64,000 nt of DNA from Lathyrus oleraceus (lineage: Eukaryota; Streptophyta; Magnoliopsida; Fabales; Fabaceae). Made by a program: the position numbers and the translations under genes. The notes beneath the pieces were generated by a model, which was given only the letters and a program-made list of their open reading frames with translations, made no database searches and was not told the origin of the DNA. Each line of letters opens with the position of its first letter. The first letter of the stretch is position 1. Location of the stretch: positions 437,776,281 to 437,840,280 of the forward strand of contig NC_066581.1 of assembly GCF_024323335.1 (NCBI RefSeq), given 5' to 3'. Shown one piece after another: positions 45,338 through 56,577 of the stretch.

Positions 45338-46755
45338 GCCCAAGCTACCTTAACCCTAATCTCATCCTCAAGCATCCCAAAAATATTGGAGGATCACCCA
45401 AGACATCTCACTCACTCCCCAAGTCCAATTTGGGTGGTGAGTTCCCTTTGAAGAAGTTTCAAGATTCATCTGGTCACCCAAGGACCAAACCCTAACTCTT
45501 GACCCTCCTTTTGGCTTGTGCAAGTCATGATTCACCATGGATATTGACCATGACATTAAGGACCCTTCAAATCCAATGTTCGTTCATACCCCATTTCCTT
45601 TAAACATCTCAATTTGATCCCTGCATCTCAAACCCTAATTCATCTGACCATGGTTCTTGATGAAACTTGTGGCTCAAGAAACCCTAACTTAGGGATCCCT
45701 TGATCATTTACCTATACTATTCATTTCCACTTCAATCAGAATCAACCATTTAAACATCCATTCAATCCATGCTACAAGTGTTTGGTTCATACATGATTTT
45801 TCAACTTTCTATGACTTGATCCACCCACCAATTTGACAAAAACCATTCCACAAAGTTCCAAAATTCATTTCCCATTATGATATGATTATATGAGTTCAAA
45901 AAATCCATCATTGTTCCTTGGAAGGTAAGGAATCACACGATCACCAAATTATGCCATGTTGGTTGGTCACATTTTGGCAACAATGTCCTATGAGAAGTCC
46001 CAAAGACCATAAGTTTCTCATTTTCAAGATTTTTAAATTACACTTCAATCCAAATGTCCTAAATCACTTAATCTCCAACTTTATTTTAAGGTCTAATACC
46101 TAATTCATTGAGTAACGGGTTCAATTTTGCTATTGGCCAAGCTGGTCCACCATGCTCACCATGCCCTAAAATCATGTCATTACCACTACTTTGACACATT
46201 ACCATTTACAAACCACAAACCCTTTTGACCTGGTTCTTTTTGAATTCAAATAAATTCATAGCAAGGAACAAATGGCCCAAGTTGAAACAAAATGCACGAG
46301 CCAATTTTATTTGGCCTTGGTTCAAAGTTGTTGACTTGCCATGATGCACAAGCCAAATGCACATTAGTTAAATTTTACAATTCAACACACCAAGTCCTCT
46401 AACTCATTGCTTCTGATCCCAATGTTCCATAAACACTTTTCAAATGGTATTTTGCTAGGTTTTGAAGTCAACTTGCACTTGGAAACCTCCTCAAGCAGAA
46501 AACTCGATGCCATGTGCAAAAATCAACTTTTGCCCAAAATGGCAAAAAGGAGATTTTGCAGCGGACCTTCTCATTGCTCTTGGTTGCTCCAGATCCATGC
46601 TAGGGATCAAAACAAACTTTCCTTCAGCGCAAACAACCACATAAGGTATCCGTTTAAGTGTTCCCCAAGTCAACAACATCAAACATGTTTCAACTCACAT
46701 GCCAATCTGAAGTAAAACACTTCAAACTCTCTGCAAAACCATCCACACACCTACC

Positions 46756-46766
46756 CTATAAATAGG
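46756..46766 (+). promoter_or_regulatory. TATA box present only in Ogre C 3' LTR
   Basis: CTATAAATAGG, canonical plant TATA box. It lies in the segment deleted from the 5' LTR, so the 5' LTR of Ogre C has lost its own core promoter while the 3' LTR has kept it. Confidence 0.72.
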
Positions 46767-48867
46767 TGAAGGTGTTCCACTGCACTACCATGCTGAAAAG
46801 GGCCATAGACATATTCTGAACATTTGAGTTTAACCTCCATTAACAGAGAATCAAGTTTTCAGTTCCAGAGCTAACCCCAAACAACCACCTAGAAACATTC
46901 ACCACACATCACTCAAGCTTCCCAAACACTTAACCACCCTTCCCGAAGCCTCATCTGACCGGAGCCATACCGCTGGAAAAATCCCTTGAGCAACTTCTGA
47001 TCAGGTAGTTTCATTCACCCCCATCTCTAAAACAAGTTACCACTTGACTCAAAATTCATTTTTAATCATTAACCCTAATCTTATAGCTTAGATTACTCCA
47101 TTTCCATCATTTAATTTTTAAATTAGGGTAAGGTTGTTCATCTGGTTCGTGCATAAGAACTCCACACTCAAAGCCAATCAATGGCTCATGAGTGTGGAGG
47201 TTAGTTTGTTTTTGATTGGGGAAGATGATTCCATGGAAAAATCTGTGTTTTTAAGGTTTGATTTTTGGATGATTCGAGGTTGAAGACGACACTGAGGTTG
47301 TTAGCTAATGCATTTTTTTGAATTCAAATCAAGTCCGTGTCTGGATGTGATTGGTTGTTGGGCGTGTGAACTATTTTTAAGTTTTATTTGTTTATTTTAT
47401 TGTTTCGGTGTTGTTTCATATCACAACCGAGCTTGTGGCCCGGGGGTGAGGGGGTCGATCCCCCCATGACCCCAAAGTCAGGATTTCAACCCCTAGCGTG
47501 TGCACCCTGACCATTTTATTTTCTTTTACTTATGTTATTTATTTATTTATTTTCCATTTTATTATCTTTTTAATTTTTTTAACCCTTTCATTTTTATTAT
47601 TTTATAAATATGTTGAACACAAACCCCTTTTATTTTTGCCTCTAGAATTTAATGGTGACTTGTTTTGTTTCATTTGAATTATTTTTTATGGACTTCTGAG
47701 GTCTTGAACTAAAGGACTAATGAAATCTACTTAAGTCATGATATGTTTGGATTAGGGTTGATTAAAACCTTCCATACTTCAAACCTACCATTGGATGATC
47801 ATGTGTTCATCCATGGTACTTTGAAGCATGGATAGGTTGCCCCTATTTCAAATAACTTGGTCATTTGAATTGTGGATGAAGTCTTACCTTGTTAACTTAT
47901 GATTTAGTCCGATACATTGTTGTTCCATTTGGTTTACACTAACCTACTAACCCCTCTATATTCATTTGCTTATCATATTGACTTATTGACCTAACCCTAC
48001 TAACCTTATGTTATTGTTTCTATCTTTGTTATTATTCAATGTTGTTTACTTTATGTCATTTACATTTAAGTACTCATCATCATCATTATCATTGTAGAAA
48101 ACTCCGTCATGTATGTTCATTATATTGTCCTTACTTCATTGTTATCATACACATAAAATCAACAAAAACATGATAAAATTATAAGACCATTAACAAGTCA
48201 AGACACTTAGTCAACTTGGACTTAGAGGATCCCATTTAGGACATTTTCCTGGAACCTTTTCCATTACTTTCTTGTGGCACTTTGTTTCAAACAATTGGGT
48301 TTCATCTGTACTTACATTCCGGTTGTAAGAATAACATCATGACACCACCATAGGGGAACATGTTTGTAAGATCACTATTCTTTGTTTAGAATAGGTGACT
48401 TTTGCACATACAAGGCTTTCTCTTGGGGTACCTTACAATTAAACCTTTTATTTTCTTGTTGGTTATCTTGCATTCATGTTGGATAAGCCAAATTTCTTAA
48501 TCAAATAAACAAACCCTTGATTCAACGTCAAGTGGTTTTTTTTCTTAATCAAATTTAAAACACTTAATAACTATGATTAGTATTGTGTGCCACGAGCCTT
48601 GATTGGTGAAGAATGAGTGAGAATGGAGCATTGCTACCCTCACTCTGATTATTTTGGACGCAAGACGCTTGGCTTGTTGTGTAGAATATTCACCCACACC
48701 CATAGAATTTAGTGCAATCTAATCACAAACTATTTTTGTAAACCCTTGTTTAAGGTAAAATCATCACAACCCATCAAAACTAATTTTTGTGCCTTAGGGA
48801 ACTCATCTCGAAAACCCTTTTCTCAAAGGCAAAATCAATCAAACACACAAACATTTTTTACTCTGAA

Positions 48868-49054
48868 CTATGTAGCTCTGATTCCTCATCCCCTAATGAG
48901 TGATATGTAGGCACAATGGCTACAATCTTAGCAAGAACTATAATAAAAAACCAAAAACTCCTCTCTTTCACACACATTCTTTTGAAAATAAAACAATAAC
49001 AGATAAATCCCCATGTACGTAAACAACCCAAATGGTTCCCATGGAATACCATGG
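48868..49054 (+). other. H1 and H2 hairpins, Ogre C 3' LTR
   Basis: H1 at 48868-48910 keeps inner CTCAT/ATGAG, but its outer arms (CTATG/TGTAG) pair poorly. H2 at 49039-49054 is CCATGG-AATA-CCATGG. Confidence 0.6.
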
Positions 49055-49295
49055 ACGTGAGGGGTATTAATACCTTCCCCTTGCATAACCGACTCCCGAA
49101 CCCTAATCTCGGTTGAGAGACTGATTCTTTATCCTTTTCCTAGCGCTTCCCGTGCGCTTATCTCTTGAGGGCTTTATCGACTATTTCCCATCGCCTCTCC
49201 GATAGAGGCACCTAAATAAAATTCGGTGGCGACTCTTCTGATCTTTTTTATTAGTCCGTCCAGTCTCCTCATTATCAGAAACCCCGGTGGCAACA

Positions 49296-49533
49296 CCAAG
49301 CATCAAGATCCATCTCCAAGTTAGGGTTTTATTGATTGAGCCACCTCAAGTTGCTGAGAAACCCTAGTTTCCACTAGGTGTAAGCACAAAGCCATGAATC
49401 CCAGTCACCTGTCTTCTTGTGTTGAACCATGCTTATGCAGATGAAATGAATTCTTATGGAGGTATGCAAATGATTAGGGTTTATGGAACTATATGACCAT
49501 TGTGAAGGGTAGTGTGAATTTTGGGGTAGGACA
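49296..49533 (-). mobile_element. Ogre B LTR, reverse, segment 3 (5' end of LTR)
   Basis: It starts with the right target repeat CCAAG of Ogre C and ends at 49533 with GTAGGACA, the complement of the LTR start TGTCCTACCCC, itself similar to the start of the Ogre C LTR. The reversed polypurine tract follows directly. Joined with 5830-10515 and 12700-12964 it gives an LTR of about 5.2 kb. Confidence 0.85.
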
Positions 49534-49904
49534 GTTTCCCCTATTTAATCTTCTTGGACCTGAATGTATGGATAGCCATGGTTTTCAAACATTCAAGGTA
49601 GGAGGGGATTAAATACCAAAATATCGAAAAAAATCCCACTAGGAACAAATGTAATGTAATGTGAAGATGGGGTCACAAATAATTTCTTCACTGGGATATC
49701 AGATGATCACACTGGATTTTATGTAGGGCAGCTGCTGGGCGTTGAGATGTTATATGTGGGGAAATGGGTAATCATGAAAGGAAGGTTATATATGCATGAC
49801 GTATGCAATATGCTAATGTAGTATGAATGATCTTTCGTCTTCATCTTTATCTTTTTCTTTTCTTCTTTTTCTTTCTTGCCTCCATTTACAAAATTTGGCA
49901 TGTA
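49534..49904 (-). mobile_element. Ogre B polypurine tract and 3' interior end, reverse
   Basis: On the minus strand: GAAGATTAAATAGGGGAAAC just before the LTR (49534-49553), preceded by GGCTATCCATACATTCAGGTCC, homologous to 31110-31140 of Ogre C. Further right, homology fades. No gene. Confidence 0.78.
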
Positions 49905-51110
49905 ACCAGTGATCGAGGTATTCTCGTAGGATTCCGAAAAGTAAACATATGTACTTGCAAAAGACAAGTAACAAAGGATATAGAACTGGCACTGAAATAT
50001 TCTGTAAAAGACAAAGACATTTTTGCAACAGGTGAGTAGCTCGACTGAAACATGGTTAAACTTCCTGTTATAAAAGGTAGAGGATACTTGCAATAGGCAA
50101 GTAACTTGTCTGAGAAATGGGTAAACTTCCTGCTACAAAAGGTAGAGGACACTGGCAAAAGGTAAGCAAAGGGTATAACATTTTCTCACGCACGAGTCAT
50201 ATGAAAACCTCAACAAAAGCCTAAGACAACATAGGAAAGTGACTGTAACCTCTCATGCGAAAGGCAATGAGAAACTTCTCAACGAAAGGTTAAAAAGAAA
50301 ATGAGGGTGGAGGATGACTTCGCTGGGGATATCGTTCTTTCTCATACAAAAGGTAGCAACTACTCCTTAGTAATAGAGAAATGGGGATTTCCTAACAAAA
50401 GGTTAGGAGAGAGATGGATGGATCTCTCACACCAAAGGTGATGAGAAAACTCCTTAACAAAAAGTTAAGAAACAGAGAATGAAGTTCTCGTACAAAAGGT
50501 AACGAGATTTTAGAAACAAGGTCTGCTGGGGATTCTCATACAAAAGGTAGTGAGAAACTTCTAAACAAAAGGTTAAGAATAAAACTAGAAGGTATTTATC
50601 ATACGAAAGGTAATGAGAAACTTCTCAACAAAAGGTTAAGAAGGCGTATGTAGGTGGAAATGATTCCTCGTGCAAAAGGCAGCGAGAAACTTCTCAACAA
50701 AAGGTTAAGAAGGAAGAGATATTTCTCATACAAAATGTAATGAGAAACTTCTCAACAAAAGGTTAAGAAGAACGTATGAAGGTAGAAATGTTTCCTCGTG
50801 CAAAAGGCAGCGAGAAACTCGTCAACAAAAGGTTAAGAAGAATGGTGGTTAGGAAAGTTATCTCATGCCAGAGGTAGCAATGACTCTTCAACAAGAGAAC
50901 ATTTTCCCTTGCAAAAGGTAGGGTACTTACAAAAGGTAAGTAAGAAATAAGAGGTGTTTCTTTTGCAAAAGGCATAAGATAATTACAAAAGGTAAGTTGA
51001 AAGACAAAATTTTCCGTGCAAAAGGTAGGGTACCTACCCAAGGTAAGCAGGGTTCCTACAAAAGGTAAGCTGGTTGAAGAAAATTCTCGTGCAAAAGGCA
51101 AGGTGTATAC
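49905..51110. repeat. Array B: hairpin units with AAAAG loops
   Basis: About 15-20 imperfect units, mostly 58-70 bp, each usually with two small hairpins with loop AAAAG (or GAAAG, CAAAG). Examples: 50426-50445 (CTCACAC/GTGATGAG), 50487-50506 (CTCGTAC/GTAACGAG), 50667-50686 (CTCGTGC/GCAGCGAG), 50391-50407 (CCTAAC/GTTAGG), 50924-50942 (TACTTAC/GTAAGTA). Arms differ but stay complementary, usually with one bulged base in the 3' arm. A 201-codon minus-strand frame at 50763-51368 is a by-product of the repeats. It is unclear which Ogre the array belongs to. Confidence 0.82.
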
Positions 51111-52127
51111 TTCAGTCAACTTGTCGGGAATACCACTCAAGAGTTTCAGGATAATGTTCTTTACTGGGGAGATGGAATTTCCGTAACAGAGGATTATTTT
51201 GTGCTTTTGAGAAACACTTCCATGCAGTCGTGCATGTTTATGTTGTATGGCGTATTGTTCCACCTTGATGGAATATGCTACGCGTTTCATGATGCAATGA
51301 TATGCAATGAATGATTGTTTGTGCAAGATGTTGATGCAATGGTTTGGACCCTTTTTTAGAATTGCCAAGTATAATTGGGCTTTTGGTTAGGTTTTTCGGG
51401 GTAGGGATCTGACTTCCCGAAATCATGGTCTCCTTGGACATCATGAGAATTTCCTAACAAGACATGAATCCTCTATAACAGCCAAGCTAGTTTGGAGCCA
51501 ATGACCGGTAACACCTCATCCCGCTGCTTCCCCTGGAGAGTCTTTTTAGATTTCCCCAACGGAGTTTTTATTGTGGATCTCCTTTTGTTGTGTTGGCTTT
51601 TTCCCCAATACATGCATTTTCCTCGGCAGGGATGTTTTGTTCATATCTTTCCCTAGCCTGAGTCCAGATTTTTATCCGAAGTATCCGTTGCGTATAGTTT
51701 TGCTGTGTTGGCGTTTTCCCCAATACATGCATTTTTGAGTCAGCTCGTGTCTTTCCAATGGATTTATTCCCTTTGGAAACTCTTTTCCCCAGCTTTGAGT
51801 CGTGACCTGCTCACGCGGTTTTAGTCTTTTACTCCCCAAGTTTTGAGTCGTGCCCTGCTCACGCATTTCTTTTTTTTTATCCCCATGAGAGTCCCCTATA
51901 GAGTCTCTGTTTGTTAGTGAGTGTATTACTCCTATGGATTGTCTTTTTTCCCAATGTCTTTTCTTCTTTGTGGACGCATATCCCCATAGAGTTTTGTTTA
52001 TTTTGCATACATACATTTGCATTGTGAGGTCTCTTAGGGACCAAAATTTGTCTCTTTGTTATTATTTAACCCCATTCTATCTAGTCGAGACGAAGATTTT
52101 AACCTTCACTTCTCCGGGTAGAATGAC
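51111..52127 (+). other. Ogre 3' interior tail, forward
   Basis: Non-coding stretch rich in TTCCCCA and CCTGCTCACGC repeats (two TTGAGTCGTG-CCTGCTCACGC copies near 51800 and 51845; two CCCCAATACATGCATTT copies near 51605 and 51720). It leads into the forward polypurine tract, so at least its right part belongs to a + strand Ogre, possibly element A. Confidence 0.6.
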
Positions 52128-52143
52128 CTTAAATAGGGGCATC
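52128..52143 (+). promoter_or_regulatory. Polypurine tract before LTR D
   Basis: CTTAAATAGGGGCATC directly before TGTAAGACC at 52144, matching the tract of Ogre C at 31130-31152. Confidence 0.75.
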
Positions 52144-53256
52144 TGTAAGACCCCAATTTTGTCCCTAAGATCCCTCATGGCATCATAGCATTGCATTGCA
52201 TAGCCTCAAGGATCATTGAGTATCTTGGCTTTCTTTCCCTTTGGGTGGGACCTCCTTGTGAGTGGTTTAAGATCACCAGGCATGCTTGTATTGTATATCA
52301 TTGCTTTTCTTATTTTGTTTACTAACCAAAAGCACAAAAATATGTCATTAACATTTTTGTTTTGTAGCATTAAGCAATCACAGGTCAAGCACTTCAAGAG
52401 CATCCTTTGTGCAAGAGTTGAGATATTTTCCTTGGTATAAGGACCACATGATCATTACAAAGAGCTTATATGAGCTAGGGTTTCATTTTGAAGCCATTTC
52501 ATCAAGAGATAAAGGCCCAAATTCATCAAAGCATTTCATGGTCATTTGAGGACCAAAAAGTCAACTGAGGGCTTTGAGGTGGGGAAATGATTTGAAACAC
52601 CTCATTCATGTTCAAATGAAGTCTATTTGTCATTTCAGACATCTATCTTGAAGATTTTGAAGTCATGGCAAAAGTTTCCAAAAATGGAAAGTGACCTATA
52701 ATTTCAAATTTCCAAAAATGGCAAGTTTCTAGTCCACATTCAACTTGACTTATCAACATCAAAGAAGCTTTAAATGGATTTTTGGTGAACATCAAAGTTG
52801 TAGATCTTTGTCTCCACTTTCCAAAAAGTCCTATTTCATGTTCATATGATGATTGGTTGAGAAGATATGGCCAATGATCACAAGGTGTGCATGGAAGTTC
52901 AAAGTAACATAACTTTTGATTCAAAGCTCCAATTTGGTCCATTCTTTTTGCAAAATAATCCTCATGACCAATACTTCTCAAAACAAGCCTTGCCATGCAT
53001 GAGAGAGGCTTGTATGCCTATTATTTCACATGTGTTCATTTTGGAGGGAATTTCCACAATTTAAAATTGGCTTATGATACAAGCAAGATACCAATTCCAT
53101 CATGACCATTGGATAATTTGGAGTGAATTTCAGCCCTTGCATGGTACTGTACACGTGTAGCATGGCTTCATGAGCTTAATTTGCATTTTTGCACTTTGAT
53201 CCAATTCTCACTAATCATGTTTAGCTAATGCCTAATCGGGATTTCAGTGTCATTAG
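52144..53256 (+). mobile_element. Ogre LTR D, first 1.1 kb only
   Basis: Nearly identical to 57824-58949 of the solo LTR, then breaks off after GTGTCATTAG, 4-5 bases before the TATA-box stretch of that LTR. Directly beyond is Athila-like gag. As it follows a polypurine tract it is a 3' LTR, truncated by deletion. No gene. Confidence 0.9.
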
Positions 53257-54067
53257 ATTTGCTCAAAAGTAAGGAGAATCGCTTTTCGAAGCTTGGGAGA
53301 GATATAAAGAGCTATTAAGTGTCTGCCCATACCATGGCCTAGAACCATGGCTGATCGTTCATACCTTCTACAATGGACTCCATTATAACACCAAGATGAG
53401 CATCGACGCTGCCGCAGGTGGCGCGCTGATGAACAAACCTTATTCAGAAGCTTGTGACCTAATTGAGGATATGGCCCAAAACCATTATCAATGGGGAACT
53501 GAACGAGTATCAATAGAGAAAAAGGAGACCCAAGGTAGAATACATGAGGTAAGCTCTCTAGACATGATGCAGGCGAAAATGGACATTTTAGCCCTTAGGA
53601 TCGAACATATGTCTATGAACACCAACACCGTAGCAGTAGTCCACACAGAGTTCGAACTATGTGGATCTAAAGGACACGAATCGACGGAATGTAACCTTTT
53701 AAATGAACTAAATACCGACCAAGTGAATTATGCCCAAGATAACCCGTTTTCAAACACTTACAACCCTGGATGGAAGAATCATCAAAATTTCTCTTATAGA
53801 AACCAGAACCCTATCCAAAATAATGCACCCCAGAGACCGCAAGGTTATCAAGCCCAAAAACCAAATCAACCTATGCAAGTTGTGCCTCAGAAGTCTAACC
53901 TTGAGAAGATCATGGAAAGCTTTATATCGGGCCAGACTCAGCAAAATAAAGAATTCCTAAACCGAAATATTCACGTAAACGAACTTATAACACAATTAGG
54001 AACCAAGGTTGATCAGATAATCACTCACAACAAGATGCTTGAAACCCAGATCTCACAGGTAGCATAA
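53257..54067 (+). pseudogene. Athila-like gag, 5' truncated
   Basis: The first visible part has the capsid block GESLFEAWERYKELLSVCPY and HTFYNGLHYNTKMSIDAAA (about 53275-53410) with a TAA at about 53269. A zinc-knuckle-like ELCGSKGHESTEC (about 53665) has lost one expected Cys. After a Gln/Asn/Pro-rich stretch it ends in a hydrophilic tail and stops at 54065. The N-terminus and start are missing at the junction with LTR D. The family resembles Athila, possibly pea Cyclops. Confidence 0.85.
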
Positions 54068-55408
54068 AACTAAGCCCCACAAACTACACGTGGAGGCCAA
54101 TTTCCTGGACAACCTCAACCAAACCCTCCAGGGAAAGCTAACGCTATCTCGTTACAAAGTGGGGCCGCTTACGAAGGGCCTCAGAACCCAGCAATGAGCG
54201 AGTCCAAAACTTCTAACAACCAAAAAGAGGAACCGGGGGAATCCGAGAAACAAACCAACCAAGAAGGTGGAGCCAAGGATAAAACTTACAAACCACCACC
54301 CCCGTACAAACCACCAATCCCATATCCGCAAAGACTTAAACAAACCAAAGTTAACAACCAATATAATTTTTTTATAAAAGTGATATAAAAGCTTTATGTA
54401 GAAATTCCTTTTACCGAAGCTATCACCCAAATTCCGTCTTACGCCAAATTTCTTAAAGACATCTTAACTAACAAGCGTAGGCTCGACGATCCAAAACCCT
54501 TGGAATGCAACTTTATTTCCGAGGATAAACTTGCTAAGAAGGAGAAAGACCCTGGTAGTTTTTCTATACCTTGCATTTTAGGAAACCATGTGATCGACAA
54601 AGCTTTCCTAGACTTAGGCGCTAGTGTAAGTTTAATGCCCTTAGTTGTATGTAAGAGATTAAACCTAGGAGAATTGCAACCAACTAATATGTCCCTTCAA
54701 TTAGACGAGAGATCTGTTAAGTATCCTGTAGGCATTTTAGAAGCCATCCTAGTTAGGATCGGTCAACTTTATATCCCAACCGACTTTGTGGTCATGGATA
54801 TCAAAGAAGACGAAGATATCCCTATCCTTTTAGGTAGACCATTCTTATCAACAGCCGGAGCTATAATAGATGTAAAAAGAGGGAAATTAACCTTCGAAGT
54901 AGGGGACGAAAAGATCGAGTTCATTCTTTTGAAATTCCCGATGGCACCAATTCTAGGAGACGCATGTTATACGATCGATATCATAGATGAGTGCATACGA
55001 GAATTTGATCAGGGAGAACCTAAGATCAAACCATTTTCAAACTCGAATGAAAAGGATGACGAGTTAGAGGAAACAGAACCTCTCACTAACGAATGTTTGG
55101 ATCTTACTCCAGACCCTTCACCTAATTCTCAAAAACCAGCCCAAAAACTTAAGGAACTACCCAAGAACCTAAGATATGAGCTCCTGGATGAAGAAATGAA
55201 CCGCCCAGTAATAACTAGTGCCACCTTAAACCAAGACGAGATGAATCGACTCTTGAATGTTTTAAGAAAATACCCATCTGCCTTAGGGTACAACATCTCT
55301 GATTTAAAAGGTATTAGCCCATCCGTGTGTATGCACCGGATCTCACTAGAGGAGGATTCAAAACCTTCCAGAGAACATCATAGAAGGATCAACCCTGTGA
55401 TGAGCTAG
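54068..55408 (+). pseudogene. Athila-like protease region
   Basis: Same frame as gag through stops at 54065-54073 and 54386. The Pro-rich linker KPPPPYKPPIPYPQRL (54290-54340) is typical of Athila. The protease has DLGASVSLMPL (DLGAS at 54611-54625) in place of DTGA/S, as is usual in this lineage, and the VMDIKEDEDIPILLGRPFL block (54790-54850). The frame runs clean for 302 codons to TAG at 55406, just before RT. Confidence 0.9.
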
Positions 55409-56577
55409 GTGGTGAAGAAGGAAGTCCTTAAACTACTGGAAGCTGGTATAATCTATCAGATCTCTGATAGTAAGTGGGTAAGTCCTGTACATGTGGTACC
55501 CAAGAAGGGAGGCATCATAGTTGTGCAGAACAAAAAAGGAGAGCATGTCACTAAACGCATAGAAGGCGGATGGCGTATGTGCATATATTATAGGAAGCTC
55601 AATAAGGCAACTAGGAAATACCATTTCCCCCTTCCATTTATAGATCAAATGTTGGAGCGTCTTGCCAGACACTCTTAATTTTGTTATCTTGATGGATACT
55701 CTGGATTTTTCCAAATACCCATTCACCCCGAGGATCAAGAGAAAACAACCTTTACCTATCCCTACGGAATGTTTGCTTACAGACGAATGCCGTTTGGACT
55801 CTGTAATGCGCCAGCTACTTTCCAATGTTGTATGATGTCATTCTTCGCGGATTATCTCAACAGAATCATGGAAGTATTTATGGACGACTTCTCGGTGTGT
55901 GGATTAGACTTTGAAAACTGCCTTATTAACCTTGAGAAAATCCTAGGGAGATGCGTAGAAGTTAACATAGTGTTAAATTGGGAGAAGTGTCACTTTATGG
56001 TCAAAGAAGGCATAGTGTTAGGACACATAATATCTGAAAGAGGCATTGAGGTCGATAAAGCAAAAATAGAAGTTATAGAAAACCTTAACCCTCCTAAGAC
56101 AGTTAGAGAAATCTGTAGTTTCCTTGGACACGCCGGTTTCTACCGACGCTTCATAAAAGACTTCTCTAAAATAACAAAACCCTTGACCGGCCTTCTGATG
56201 AAAGACATGAAATTCATTTTCGATAAGAAATGCATCAAAGCCTTTAACCCGTTAAAACAAGCGTTAATCTCAGCACACATTCTACAAACCCTAGATTGGA
56301 CGAAACCCTTCGAAATAATGTGTGATGCTAGTGATTTCGCTATAGGAGCTGTTTTAGGGCAAAGAAAAGATAAGAAACTACACGTAATATACTACGCTAG
56401 TAGAACCCTAGATGCCGCTCAATTAAATTATACAACAACAGAGAAGGAACTCCTAGCTGTAGTTTTCGCAATCGATAAATTTAGGTCTTATCTTGTAGGA
56501 TCTAAGATTATAGTCTATACAGACCATGCAGCTATCAGTTACCTTCTGAGCAAAAAGGATGCAAAACCTAGATCCTT
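55409..56577 (+). pseudogene. Athila-like reverse transcriptase and RNase H
   Basis: RT starts VKKEVLKLLEAGII and has SPVHVVPKKGG, WRMCIYYRKLN, and [13 protein letters not shown]; a TAA at 55676 interrupts. The catalytic motif is FMDDFSV (FMDD at 55877-55888), usual for Athila. RNase H has [14 protein letters not shown] (about 56320), TEKELLAVV (Glu) and YTDHAAI (Asp), all catalytic positions kept. A small deletion with frameshift near 56570 moves the rest to another frame. This is the best-kept coding stretch in the window. Confidence 0.92.

Larger units (their letters stand above)
12965..49295 (+). mobile_element. Ogre C, full-length Ty3 element with nested insertions
   Basis: The span is closed by LTRs starting TGTCATA and ending GACA/AACA, with the target repeat CCAAG at 12960-12964 and 49296-49300. 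After removing insertions, the 5' LTR is about 3.76 kb and the 3' LTR about 4.14 kb. Order: 5' LTR, primer site, leader repeats, ORF1, gag, protease, RT, RNase H, archaeal-type RNase H, integrase, hairpin array, polypurine tract, 3' LTR. The dual RNase H and ORF1 place it in the Tat/Ogre group. All coding parts are broken. Confidence 0.92.
45338..49295 (+). mobile_element. Ogre C 3' LTR, segment 2
   Basis: The continuation of the 3' LTR after the Copia insertion, starting with the second GCCCA target repeat and ending GGTGGCAACA. It matches the 5' LTR (13150-15830 and 18193-19086) but keeps about 400 bp lost there (46380-46785), and lacks the solo LTR. No gene; short frames are chance. Confidence 0.92.

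Noticed and set aside
50763..51368. 201-codon minus-strand frame with repeated LPFARE-like segments
   Set aside because: It is the translation of array B and flanking repeat units; no domain, and the plus-strand structure explains it better.
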